Assembly (NCBI RefSeq): GCF_016863095.1 | Contig: NZ_BOOF01000027.1 | Location: forward strand, 62,001 to 126,000 | Direction: 5' to 3' | DNA from: Microbispora siamensis | Lineage (GTDB): Bacteria > Actinomycetota > Actinomycetes > Streptosporangiales > Streptosporangiaceae | Length of the DNA: 64,000 nt | Part shown: positions 54,872 through 62,554 of the stretch, piece by piece | Layout of the letters: every line of letters starts with the position of its first letter | Position numbering within the stretch: the stretch's first letter is position 1 | Notes under the pieces: generated by a model | What the model was told of the DNA's origin: nothing | The model's database searches: none | Seen by the model: the letters and a program-made list of their open reading frames with translations, nothing else | Program-made: the position numbers and the translations under genes

Positions 54872-55783
54872 ATGCATGTCTTTGTCACCGGTGGTTCCGG
54901 CCAGACCGGCCCCGCGGTCGTCGCCGAACTCATCGCGGCCGGTCACACCGTCACCGGTCTCGCGCGCTCGGATGCCGCCGCCGCCCGGCTGGAGTCGCTG
55001 GGGGCCACACCACACCGCGGATCCCTGGACGATCTCGACAGTCTGCGCAGGGGCGCCGAAGCCGCCGACGCAGTCCTGCACATGGCCTACGGCGGCGACT
55101 TCTCCGACCTCGACGACATGATGAGACGCGACCGGACCGCGATCGAGACGCTCGGCCGGCCGTTGGAACACTCGGGCAAGCCGCTCGTCGTCACCTCGGG
55201 CACCCTGGTCATGCCCGCCGGCCGGGAGGCCACCGAGAAGGACGAGCCCGACGCGGCCGGGATCGCCGCCTTCCGCATCGCGGGTGAGCGGGCGTGTCTG
55301 GGCTTCGCCGCCCGGGGAGTGCGCGCGAGCGTGGTCCGCCTCGCTCCCACCGTCCACGGTCCCGAAGACCACGGTTTCATCCCCATGCTCATCGCCACCG
55401 CGCGAAAGACCGGCGTCTCGGCGTACGTCGGAGACGGCACCAACCGGTGGCCCGCGGTGCACCGGCTCGACGCTGCGGTCCTGTTCCGTCTGGCGCTGGA
55501 GAAGGCACCTGCGGGCAGCGTGCTGCACGGAGTGGCCGAAAGCGGCGTCACCCTGAAGAGCATCGCGGAGACGATCGCCCGGGGCCTGGATGTGCCCACG
55601 GTCTCGCTGACCCCCGACAAGGCTGCCACGCACTTCGTCAGCCCGTTCATGGCCACCGTCTACGGCTTCGACGGGCCCGTCTCCAGCTCGTACACGCAGG
55701 AACTGCTCGGCTGGTCGCCCACCCACCCGACGCTGCTCGAGGACCTGGAGCACGGCGACTACTTGGTCACGCCGGCCTCCTGA
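54872..55783 (+). CDS. NAD(P)-dependent extended SDR oxidoreductase/epimerase-like protein
   Basis: 303 residues. Rossmann motif VFVTGGSGQTGPAVVAEL (TGGxGxxG), a substrate domain with TSGTLVMPAG and RLAPTVHGPEDHGF. The usual YxxxK is not obvious; AFRIAGE stands where it would be expected, so catalysis may be atypical. GGGAGAG precedes ATG 54872. Regulated with or by the divergent TetR. Substrate unknown. Confidence 0.85.
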   Translation: MHVFVTGGSGQTGPAVVAELIAAGHTVTGLARSDAAAARLESLGATPHRGSLDDLDSLRRGAEAADAVLHMAYGGDFSDLDDMMRRDRTAIETLGRPLEHSGKPLVVTSGTLVMPAGREATEKDEPDAAGIAAFRIAGERACLGFAARGVRASVVRLAPTVHGPEDHGFIPMLIATARKTGVSAYVGDGTNRWPAVHRLDAAVLFRLALEKAPAGSVLHGVAESGVTLKSIAETIARGLDVPTVSLTPDKAATHFVSPFMATVYGFDGPVSSSYTQELLGWSPTHPTLLEDLEHGDYLVTPAS

Positions 55784-55785
55784 CG

Positions 55786-55829
55786 ACATGAGGCGGACGC
55801 CCAGAAAACATGAGGCGGACGCCCAGAAG
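55786..55829. repeat. Two 22-bp direct repeats downstream of the SDR gene
   Basis: ACATGAGGCGGACGCCCAGA begins both units (55786-55807 and 55808-55829; last base differs). The second copy provides the left arm of the hairpin below, so the repeat may be a duplicated terminator arm. Confidence 0.8.
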
Positions 55830-55847
55830 ACACAGGGCGCCCGCCTC
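55812..55847. terminator. Bidirectional terminator between SDR and NRPS genes
   Basis: GAGGCGGACGCCC (55812-55824) pairs with GGGCGCCCGCCTC (55835-55847), one mismatch, 10-nt loop. Lies between convergent genes. Confidence 0.7.
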
Positions 55848-55851
55848 GCGG

Positions 55852-58800
55852 TCAGCCGCCGGCGGACGAGAGCAGGCGCTCGGCCTCCTCCTCCGACATG
55901 TCCTCCAGCTCCGCGACCAGCAGATCCTCCAGCGCGACCGCCAGCTCGGCCACGGTGCGCCGCTCGAAGATCGTCCGGACCGGGACCTCCACCCCGGTCG
56001 CCCGGCGCAGCCTGGCCGCGATCCTCGTCGCGAGCAGCGAGTGCCCGCCCAGGGTGAAGAAATCGTCGTTCACGCCGATGGAGCCGACGCCCAGCAGTTC
56101 CGCCCAGATCTCGGCCACCAGCAGCTCGGCGTCCGTGCCCGGGGGGACGTGCCCGGCCGACGGCGCCCGGACCGGCGCGGGCAGCGCCGCCCGGTCCACC
56201 TTGCCGCGGCTGGTGAGCGGCAGCGCGTCGAGAACGACCCAGGCGGTCGGGACGAGATGGCGGGGCAGGGTCCGCGCGAGGTGCGCGGCGAGCTCCTCCC
56301 CCGTCGCGGTCCCGGTCACGTACGCCACCAATTCCTCGGCGTGGACCGTCACGAACGCCTGACCGACGCCCGGATGGTCGAGCAGCCGTGCCTCGACCTC
56401 GCCCGGCTCGATCCGGAAGCCGCGGACCTTGAGCTGCCCGTCGAGCCGTCCGAGGAACTCCAGCGTGCCGTCCTGGTGCCAGCGCGCCCGGTCGCCGGTG
56501 CGGTACCTCCGTGATCCCGGCGGTCCGAACGGGTCGGGGACGAAGGCGGCGGCCGTGAGCGCCGGGCGGCGCAGGTAGCCGCGTGCCACCCCGGCACCGC
56601 CGATGACCAGCTCGCCGATCACGCCCTTCGGGACCGGCGCCCCGGCGGCGTCGAGCAGGTGGACCGTCGTCGCGCCGACGGGCCGGCCGATCGGCGGCCT
56701 GCCGTACGTCGCGCCGAGGTCGGTCGCGGTCGCGATGACCGCGGCCTCGGTCGGCCCGTAGGTGTTCACCAGGCGGACGCCGTCGCCGAACCGGCCGCGC
56801 CAGCGCGTCACCGCGCCGCCGGACGCCTGCTCGCCGCCGATGACGACCAGCCGGAGCGCGGGCGGCCAGGCGATCTGGTCGATCTCCTCGACCAGGTGAT
56901 GCCAGTAGGCGGTGGGCAGGTCGAGCATCGTGATCCGCTCCCCGCCCGGGGCGGCCAGCAGGTCGGGCAGCGTCGCCGCCCCGCCGGGCAGCAGCACCAG
57001 GGTCGCTCCCGCGGCGAGCGTGGGGAAGACCTCTTCGAGGTGGGTGTCGAAGCTCAGCGACGCGAACTGGACGACGCGGTCGCCGGGCGCCAGGCCGTAC
57101 TCGCCGCGCATCCACCGGATCCGGGCCGCGATGGCCCGGTGCTCGACGGCGACGCCCTTGGGCCTGCCGGTGGAGCCGGAGGTGGAGATCACGTAGGCCA
57201 CGTCACCCGGGCGCGTCCCGGCCGGTTCGCCCTGATCGTCGGGGTCGCCGGCGGCCGCGTCGTCCTCGCCGGCCAGCGGATCGACGGCGGTGAGCCCGGC
57301 GGGCAGCGCCCGGTTCGTGATCACGTGCGTCGCTCCGGCGTCCGCGAGCGAGAAGGCCAGCCGCTCCTCCGGCTCGTCCGGCTCGAACGGCAGGTAGGCC
57401 GCGCCGGCCCGCCAGACGGCGAGCAGCGCGGTGATCGCCTCGACCGAACGGGGCAGGCAGACGCCGACCACGTCGCCGGGGCGCACGCCCCGGGCCCGCA
57501 GCGCGGCGGCCAGCCGTGCCGCCCGCCGGTCCAGTTCGCCGTAGGTGACCTCGGTCTCCCCGCAGACCACCGCGACGGCGCCGGGCGCGCGCCGGACGGT
57601 CTCCGCGATCATCTCGGGGACCGCCGGTCCGGGGGTGTCGGCGCCCTCGCCGGCCATGGCACGGATGTCGGCCTCGTCGTCGCCGGTCCAGACGCGCAGC
57701 TCGGAGATCCGGCGATGCGGTTCCGCCACGGCCGACTCGAGCAGGAGCAGGAAACGCTCGGCGAGCCGGCGGACGGCCTCCGCCTCGTGCGGAGACCCGC
57801 TGAACCCGTCGTGGCCGAACGACAGGACGATCTCGCCGTCCTCGAACCACGCCTCGGTGTACAGGCCGAGCTTGACCTGCCGGTAGCCGTCCGGGAAGAA
57901 GCCGACGGACAGGTCGCCGAACGGCCGGGTGGGTCCCAGGTCCTGGCTGTGCAGGATGAACATGGTCGGCATCAGCGCCTCGGCGGGGTGCCCGATCCGC
58001 TCGAACGGGACCGAAGGCCGGCTCAGCGCCGTCAGCGCCTCCTGCCTCATGCGCCCCAGCAGCTCGGTGAACGACGGATCGCCGCCGAGGTCGCCGCGCA
58101 GCACGACGGTCTGCGAGAGGTAGCCGATCATCGGTTCCAGCTCGACCCGGTCGCGGCCGGCCACGGCCGTGCCGACGAGGACGTCGGTGTGGCCGGTGTG
58201 CCGGTGCAGCAGCACCTGGTAGGCCGTCATGAGCACGGTGAACGGCGTGGTCCTGTGCTCGCGGGCGAGCCGGTCGAGCTCGCCCGCGACCTCCCGGCCC
58301 ATCCGGACGATCTGGAAGCCCGCGCGATCCTCGTCGCGGACGTCCCCGGCCCCGATGCCGCAGGGCAGGTCGGGCGGCGGCGGATCGGCGAGCCGCTCCT
58401 GCCAGTACGGCACCGCGCGCTCGGCGCGGCGGCGCTGCCAGCGGGCGTAGTCGGACGGCTGGACCGGCAGCGGCGGCAGACTCGGGGCGCGCCCGTGCAG
58501 GCGCGCGGTGTAGCACTCCGCCAGGTCGTCGAAGAGGATCCCCAGCGACCAGCCGTCGCCGATGATGTGGTGCATCGTGACGCACAGGACGTGGTCCAGC
58601 GCGCCGATCGCGATGACCGCGACGCGCAGCGGCACGCCCTCGGCGAGGTCGAACGGGGCGTTCACCCGCTCGGCGACAAGCCGCCGGGCGTGCTCCTCGT
58701 CGGCGGCCTGGATCCGCTCGACCGGCGGGAGTGACTCCGCCGCCCCCGGCGGCTCGGCGATCGCCCAGGGGACGCCGTCCTCCTCGTCGAACCGGGTGCG

Positions 58801-58968
58801 CAGGCCCTCGTGCCGGGCCACGACGTCGGCGAGGGCCTGTTCGAGGGTGCCGGTGTCGAGGGGCCCGCGCAGCCGGCGGACGGTGTACATGGTGTACGAG
58901 GCGTCGCGGGGATTCAGCCTCTGCAGGAGCCAGAGCCGTTCCTGGCCCGGCGACAGGGGCGCCCTCAT
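55852..58968 (-). CDS. NRPS module C-A-PCP
   Basis: 1038 residues. Condensation domain ~1-440 with intact HHIIGDG (133-139). Adenylation domain ~450-940: TSGSTGRPKGV (~594), NTYGPTEA, YRTGDRARW. Specificity positions read by eye: D-T-E-D-V-G-T-V-I-(K), similar in layout to lysine-type codes (D-A-E-S-I-G-S-V-C-K), so a basic residue is a tentative guess. PCP with GGHSL, Ser977 for phosphopantetheine. Ends with an acidic tail (AELEDMSEEEAERLL) and no thioesterase or epimerase. ATG overlaps the stop of the upstream A-PCP gene. Last gene of the operon, followed by a terminator. Confidence 0.93.
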   Translation of the reverse strand: MRAPLSPGQERLWLLQRLNPRDASYTMYTVRRLRGPLDTGTLEQALADVVARHEGLRTRFDEEDGVPWAIAEPPGAAESLPPVERIQAADEEHARRLVAERVNAPFDLAEGVPLRVAVIAIGALDHVLCVTMHHIIGDGWSLGILFDDLAECYTARLHGRAPSLPPLPVQPSDYARWQRRRAERAVPYWQERLADPPPPDLPCGIGAGDVRDEDRAGFQIVRMGREVAGELDRLAREHRTTPFTVLMTAYQVLLHRHTGHTDVLVGTAVAGRDRVELEPMIGYLSQTVVLRGDLGGDPSFTELLGRMRQEALTALSRPSVPFERIGHPAEALMPTMFILHSQDLGPTRPFGDLSVGFFPDGYRQVKLGLYTEAWFEDGEIVLSFGHDGFSGSPHEAEAVRRLAERFLLLLESAVAEPHRRISELRVWTGDDEADIRAMAGEGADTPGPAVPEMIAETVRRAPGAVAVVCGETEVTYGELDRRAARLAAALRARGVRPGDVVGVCLPRSVEAITALLAVWRAGAAYLPFEPDEPEERLAFSLADAGATHVITNRALPAGLTAVDPLAGEDDAAAGDPDDQGEPAGTRPGDVAYVISTSGSTGRPKGVAVEHRAIAARIRWMRGEYGLAPGDRVVQFASLSFDTHLEEVFPTLAAGATLVLLPGGAATLPDLLAAPGGERITMLDLPTAYWHHLVEEIDQIAWPPALRLVVIGGEQASGGAVTRWRGRFGDGVRLVNTYGPTEAAVIATATDLGATYGRPPIGRPVGATTVHLLDAAGAPVPKGVIGELVIGGAGVARGYLRRPALTAAAFVPDPFGPPGSRRYRTGDRARWHQDGTLEFLGRLDGQLKVRGFRIEPGEVEARLLDHPGVGQAFVTVHAEELVAYVTGTATGEELAAHLARTLPRHLVPTAWVVLDALPLTSRGKVDRAALPAPVRAPSAGHVPPGTDAELLVAEIWAELLGVGSIGVNDDFFTLGGHSLLATRIAARLRRATGVEVPVRTIFERRTVAELAVALEDLLVAELEDMSEEEAERLLSSAGG

Positions 58969-60902
58969 GCGTCCGACGCCATCTCGTCGAGCACGGCCGC
59001 CAGGTCCTCGGCGCTGAGGCCGTCGAGTTCGTCGCGGAGCGCGGCGATCTCGGCGAGGTCCAGGTCGTCGTCGTCGAGCCGGTCCATCGCCGCCGCCAGG
59101 TCGGCCACCGTGGGGTTCTCGAACAGCACCACGATCGGCACGTTGATCGCGAAGCGCGCCTGGATCCTGGCGATGATCTGGGTGGCGGTCAGCGAGTGCC
59201 CGCCCAGCTCGAAGAAGTCGTCGTCCACGCCGACCGGCTCCGCGATGCCCAGCACCTCCCCCCACATCGCCGCGAGGTCCTCCTCCAACTGCGTGGACGC
59301 GGGCCGGTACGGCCGGCTGCGCGCCCGGGTCCACTCGGGCACGGGCAGGGCCTTGCGGTCGAGCTTGCCGTTGGGGGTGAGCGGCAGGGCGTCCAGCACC
59401 ACCAGGTGCGCGGGCACCATGTACTCGGGCACGTCGCGGCGCAGCCGGTCACGCAGGGACGGCCACAGGTCGGCCCCTTCGGGCTCCCCGGCCGCGCGCA
59501 CGATGTAGGCGACCAGACGCGGCAGCCCGTCGGGACCGTCGCAGACGCCGACGGCGGCGTCGGCCACCTCGGGCGCGGCCCGCAGCACGCTCTCGATCTC
59601 GCCGAGCTCGATCCGGAACCCGCGCACCTTCACCTGCTGGTCGGCCCGGCCCAGGTAGTGAAGCCTGCCGTCCTCGATCCTGGCGAGGTCGCCCGTGGCG
59701 TACAGGCGGGCCCCCGGCACTCCGGAGAACGGGTCGGGCAGGAACCTGGCCGCCGTCTGGCCCGGCATGCCGCGGTATCCCCTCGCCAGGCCGGCGCCGC
59801 CGATGTGCAGCTCACCGGCCTCGCCGGGCGGCACGGGACGTCCGTCGGGGCCGAGGATGTGCACCGTCGTGTTGCCGATGGGCTCCCCCAGGTCGACGGG
59901 GGCCGGGGACGGGGCCACCCGCCCGGCCGTCGACCATACCGTCGTCTCCGTCGGGCCGTACACGTTCCAGAGCCGGGCCCCGCCGTCGAGGAGGGCGTCG
60001 GCGAGGTCGCGGGGCAGCGCCTCGCCCCCGCACAGCCGGGTCGCGACGTTCTCGGGGACCCCGCCGGATTCGAGCAGGATGCGCCAGCTCGCCGGGGTCG
60101 CCTGCATGATCGTGACGGCCTCGCTCACGGCACGCGACCGCAGGGCCCGGCCGTCCGCCGTCTCGTGCCCGGACGCGACCACCACCCGGGCGCCGCAGGC
60201 CAGCGGCAGGAGGAGCTCGAGCACCGAGATGTCGAACGACAAGGTGGTGACCGCCAGCCAGGCGTCGCGCGGGGTGAGCTCCAGCAGGGAGGCGAAGGAC
60301 TCCAGCAGGTTGACCACCGCGCCGTGCGGCACGGCGACCCCCTTGGGCCTGCCGGTGGAACCGGAGGTGTACATGAGGTAGGCCAGGTCGCCCACGGTGC
60401 CGTCGACCAACACCTCGCCGTCGACCAACACCTCGCCGCCGGTCGGCACGTCGCCGTCGCCGGGGGCCCCGCCCGCGACGGGAACGCCGTCCTGCGAAAG
60501 CTCGACGACGTCGGGGACGCCGTCGAGCAGCCGGGATTCGATCCCCTGGCCGGCCAGCACCAGCCGGATGCCCGCGTCCTCCCGCATGTACCGGAGCCGG
60601 TCCTCGGGGAAGCCCGGGTCGAGCGGCACGTAGGCGCCGCCGGCCCGCCACACGGCGAGCAGGGCGACGACCATGCCGGGGCAGCGCTCCAGGCACAGGC
60701 CCACCGGGACCTCCGGGCCGACTCCGCGGGCGCGCAGCAGCGCCGCCAGCCGGTCGACCCTGTCGTGCAGCTCCCGGTATGTCAGCACGCCACCGGCGCC
60801 GCTCACCGCGACCGCGTCGGGGCTCGCGTCACGCCACCGGCGGATCAGCGCGAGCGCCGTATCAGGGGTGGTCACGCCGCTCACCGCGTCACTCACTTTC
60901 AC
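58965..60902 (-). CDS. NRPS A-PCP protein, predicted glycine-activating
   Basis: 645 residues from GTG 60902 (GTGA overlap). No condensation domain. Adenylation ~20-540: MYTSGSTGRPKGV (~180), NVYGPTETT, YATGDLARIEDG. Specificity residues read D-I-L-Q-L-G-V-V-W-(K), almost the classical glycine code D-I-L-Q-L-G-L-I-W-K. PCP with GGHSL, Ser570. Acidic tail DLDLAEIAALRDELDGLSAE may dock to a partner. The missing condensation function is supplied by the lone C protein encoded just upstream. Confidence 0.93.
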   Translation of the reverse strand: MKVSDAVSGVTTPDTALALIRRWRDASPDAVAVSGAGGVLTYRELHDRVDRLAALLRARGVGPEVPVGLCLERCPGMVVALLAVWRAGGAYVPLDPGFPEDRLRYMREDAGIRLVLAGQGIESRLLDGVPDVVELSQDGVPVAGGAPGDGDVPTGGEVLVDGEVLVDGTVGDLAYLMYTSGSTGRPKGVAVPHGAVVNLLESFASLLELTPRDAWLAVTTLSFDISVLELLLPLACGARVVVASGHETADGRALRSRAVSEAVTIMQATPASWRILLESGGVPENVATRLCGGEALPRDLADALLDGGARLWNVYGPTETTVWSTAGRVAPSPAPVDLGEPIGNTTVHILGPDGRPVPPGEAGELHIGGAGLARGYRGMPGQTAARFLPDPFSGVPGARLYATGDLARIEDGRLHYLGRADQQVKVRGFRIELGEIESVLRAAPEVADAAVGVCDGPDGLPRLVAYIVRAAGEPEGADLWPSLRDRLRRDVPEYMVPAHLVVLDALPLTPNGKLDRKALPVPEWTRARSRPYRPASTQLEEDLAAMWGEVLGIAEPVGVDDDFFELGGHSLTATQIIARIQARFAINVPIVVLFENPTVADLAAAMDRLDDDDLDLAEIAALRDELDGLSAEDLAAVLDEMASDA

Positions 60903-62350
60903 GCACCTTTCACTTCCGAGAACACGCTCGAGAACGCGCTCGAGAACACGCCGCTCAGCGCGGACAGCGGGATGTCCGGGTCGGCCCCGGCCCGCCGTAC
61001 GATCTCGGCGAAGCCGCCGACGAGGCGGCGCGCGGTCGCGGGCGCGAACAGATCGCTGCTGTAGTCGAGGACGCCGCCCAGCCCCTCCGGCCCCCGCCAC
61101 AGGTCCATCGAGACCTCCGACTTGGTGTGACTGGGCGGGACCGTGTAGACCTCCCGGCCGAGGTCGGCCATCCGGGTCCCCAGCAGGTCGTCCTTGGGCA
61201 GGTTGTGCAGGTTGAACATGGCCTGGCACAGCGGCGGCCTGCTGATGTCGCGGGGGACGCGCAGCGCGGCCAGGACGTGCTCGAACGGCACCTCCGCGTG
61301 CCGCATCCCGGCCAGGGTCGTCTCCCGCACGCGGTCCAGCAGCTCGTGGAACGACGGGTCGCCGGACAGGTCGGCGCGCAGCACCATCGTGTTGCCGAAG
61401 TAGCCGATCAGCGGCGCCAGCTCGCTGCGGGACCGGCCGGCCACCGGCACGCCGACGCAGAAGTCGGACTGGCCCGACGCCAGGGCGAGGGTCGCCTGGT
61501 AGGCGGCGGCCAGGGCCATGAAGGACGTGCAGCGCCGCTTCCTGGCCACCTTCTCCAGCGGCGTGATCTCCTCCGGCGGCAACAGCAGGTGCTCGCGTCC
61601 GCCACGCCCGGACCACCGGGGCGGCCGGGGGTGGTCGGCCGGAAGGTCCAGCGCGGGGGCGCCGGCCAGGCGGCGCGTCCAGTACTCCAGGCCCTCCGTG
61701 TGGTCCCGCTGCCTCTCCTGCACGGCGAAGCGGGGATACTGCGTGGGCAGCTCCGGCAGCTCGGGCTCACGCCCCTCGCGCCCGGCGGCGTAGCACTCCG
61801 TGAGCTCACGCATGAGCACGTCGAGCGACCAGCCGTCCATCACGATGTGGTGCAGGACGATGCACACGACCGCGTCGTCCCTGCCCGGCTCGGCCAGGCC
61901 GGTCCGCAGGGGAGGCTCGTTCTCCAGGTCGAACGGCCGCTCGACGAACTCCTTCAGCGCCCGGTCGAGGTCCGCCTCCCCCGAGAGCGCGATCCTCTCC
62001 AGCGGCACCGGCCCGGGCGGCAGCACGACCTGCACGGGGGCGTCCCCGCGTAGCCGGAAGCGGGTCCGCAGCACCTCGTGCCGCGCCACGATCCGGGTGA
62101 ACGCCGCGGTCAGCGCGTCCACGTCGAGCGGCCCCCGCAGCCGCATGCACCAGGGCGTGTTGTAACTGGTGTCGCCGGGGTCGAAGCGGCTGAGGAACCA
62201 CAGGCGCTCCTGCCCCGGCGACAGCGGCCACTCCTCGCCGCCGGGGTCCCGCGGCGCGCCCCCGAGGGAGCGCAGCAGCGCCGCCCGGCGCTCGGGGGGC
62301 AGCCCGGCCAGCTTCTCGATCAGCGCGGCGCGGCGCTCCGCGGTGGTCAT
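60899..62350 (-). CDS. Stand-alone NRPS condensation domain
   Basis: 483 residues. ATG 62350 overlaps the MbtH stop. Residues 1-30 (MTTAERRAALIEKLAGLPPE, then RRAALLRSLGG) form helices typical of NRPS docking or linker regions. Condensation motifs: PLSPGQERLWFL, ARHEVLRTRF, LHHIVMDGWS (His167, His168, Asp172), IGYFGNTMVLRADLS. Type (LCL, DCL or starter) cannot be fixed by eye. Together with the A-PCP protein it makes one split C/A-T module. DNA near the 3' end has GAGAACRCGCTC repeats. Confidence 0.9.
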   Translation of the reverse strand: MTTAERRAALIEKLAGLPPERRAALLRSLGGAPRDPGGEEWPLSPGQERLWFLSRFDPGDTSYNTPWCMRLRGPLDVDALTAAFTRIVARHEVLRTRFRLRGDAPVQVVLPPGPVPLERIALSGEADLDRALKEFVERPFDLENEPPLRTGLAEPGRDDAVVCIVLHHIVMDGWSLDVLMRELTECYAAGREGREPELPELPTQYPRFAVQERQRDHTEGLEYWTRRLAGAPALDLPADHPRPPRWSGRGGREHLLLPPEEITPLEKVARKRRCTSFMALAAAYQATLALASGQSDFCVGVPVAGRSRSELAPLIGYFGNTMVLRADLSGDPSFHELLDRVRETTLAGMRHAEVPFEHVLAALRVPRDISRPPLCQAMFNLHNLPKDDLLGTRMADLGREVYTVPPSHTKSEVSMDLWRGPEGLGGVLDYSSDLFAPATARRLVGGFAEIVRRAGADPDIPLSALSGVFSSAFSSVFSEVKGA

Positions 62351-62553
62351 CTGTCCCGGGAGCTCAGCGTCGCCGGGTCGCGTGCGCTCAGCGGGCGCAT
62401 GTCGGTCCACACCGTCTCGATGTGGTCCAGGCATTCCTGCCGCGTGCCCGCGAAGCCGGTGGCCCGCCACCCGGCGGGCGGCTCGCGGTCACTCCACCAT
62501 ACGGAGTACTGCTCCTCGTCGTTGACGACCACGAGCATCGGGGAGTCGGTCAT
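62347..62553 (-). CDS. mbtH: MbtH-like protein
   Basis: 68 residues. All hallmark positions: NDEEQYSVW, PPAGWRATGF, CLDHIETVWTDMRPLS. MbtH-like proteins bind adenylation domains and are needed for their folding or activity. Overlaps the next gene (ATGA), and starts 1 nt after the preceding stop, so it is in the middle of the NRPS operon. Confidence 0.95.
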   Translation of the reverse strand: MTDSPMLVVVNDEEQYSVWWSDREPPAGWRATGFAGTRQECLDHIETVWTDMRPLSARDPATLSSRDR

Positions 62554-62554
62554 G

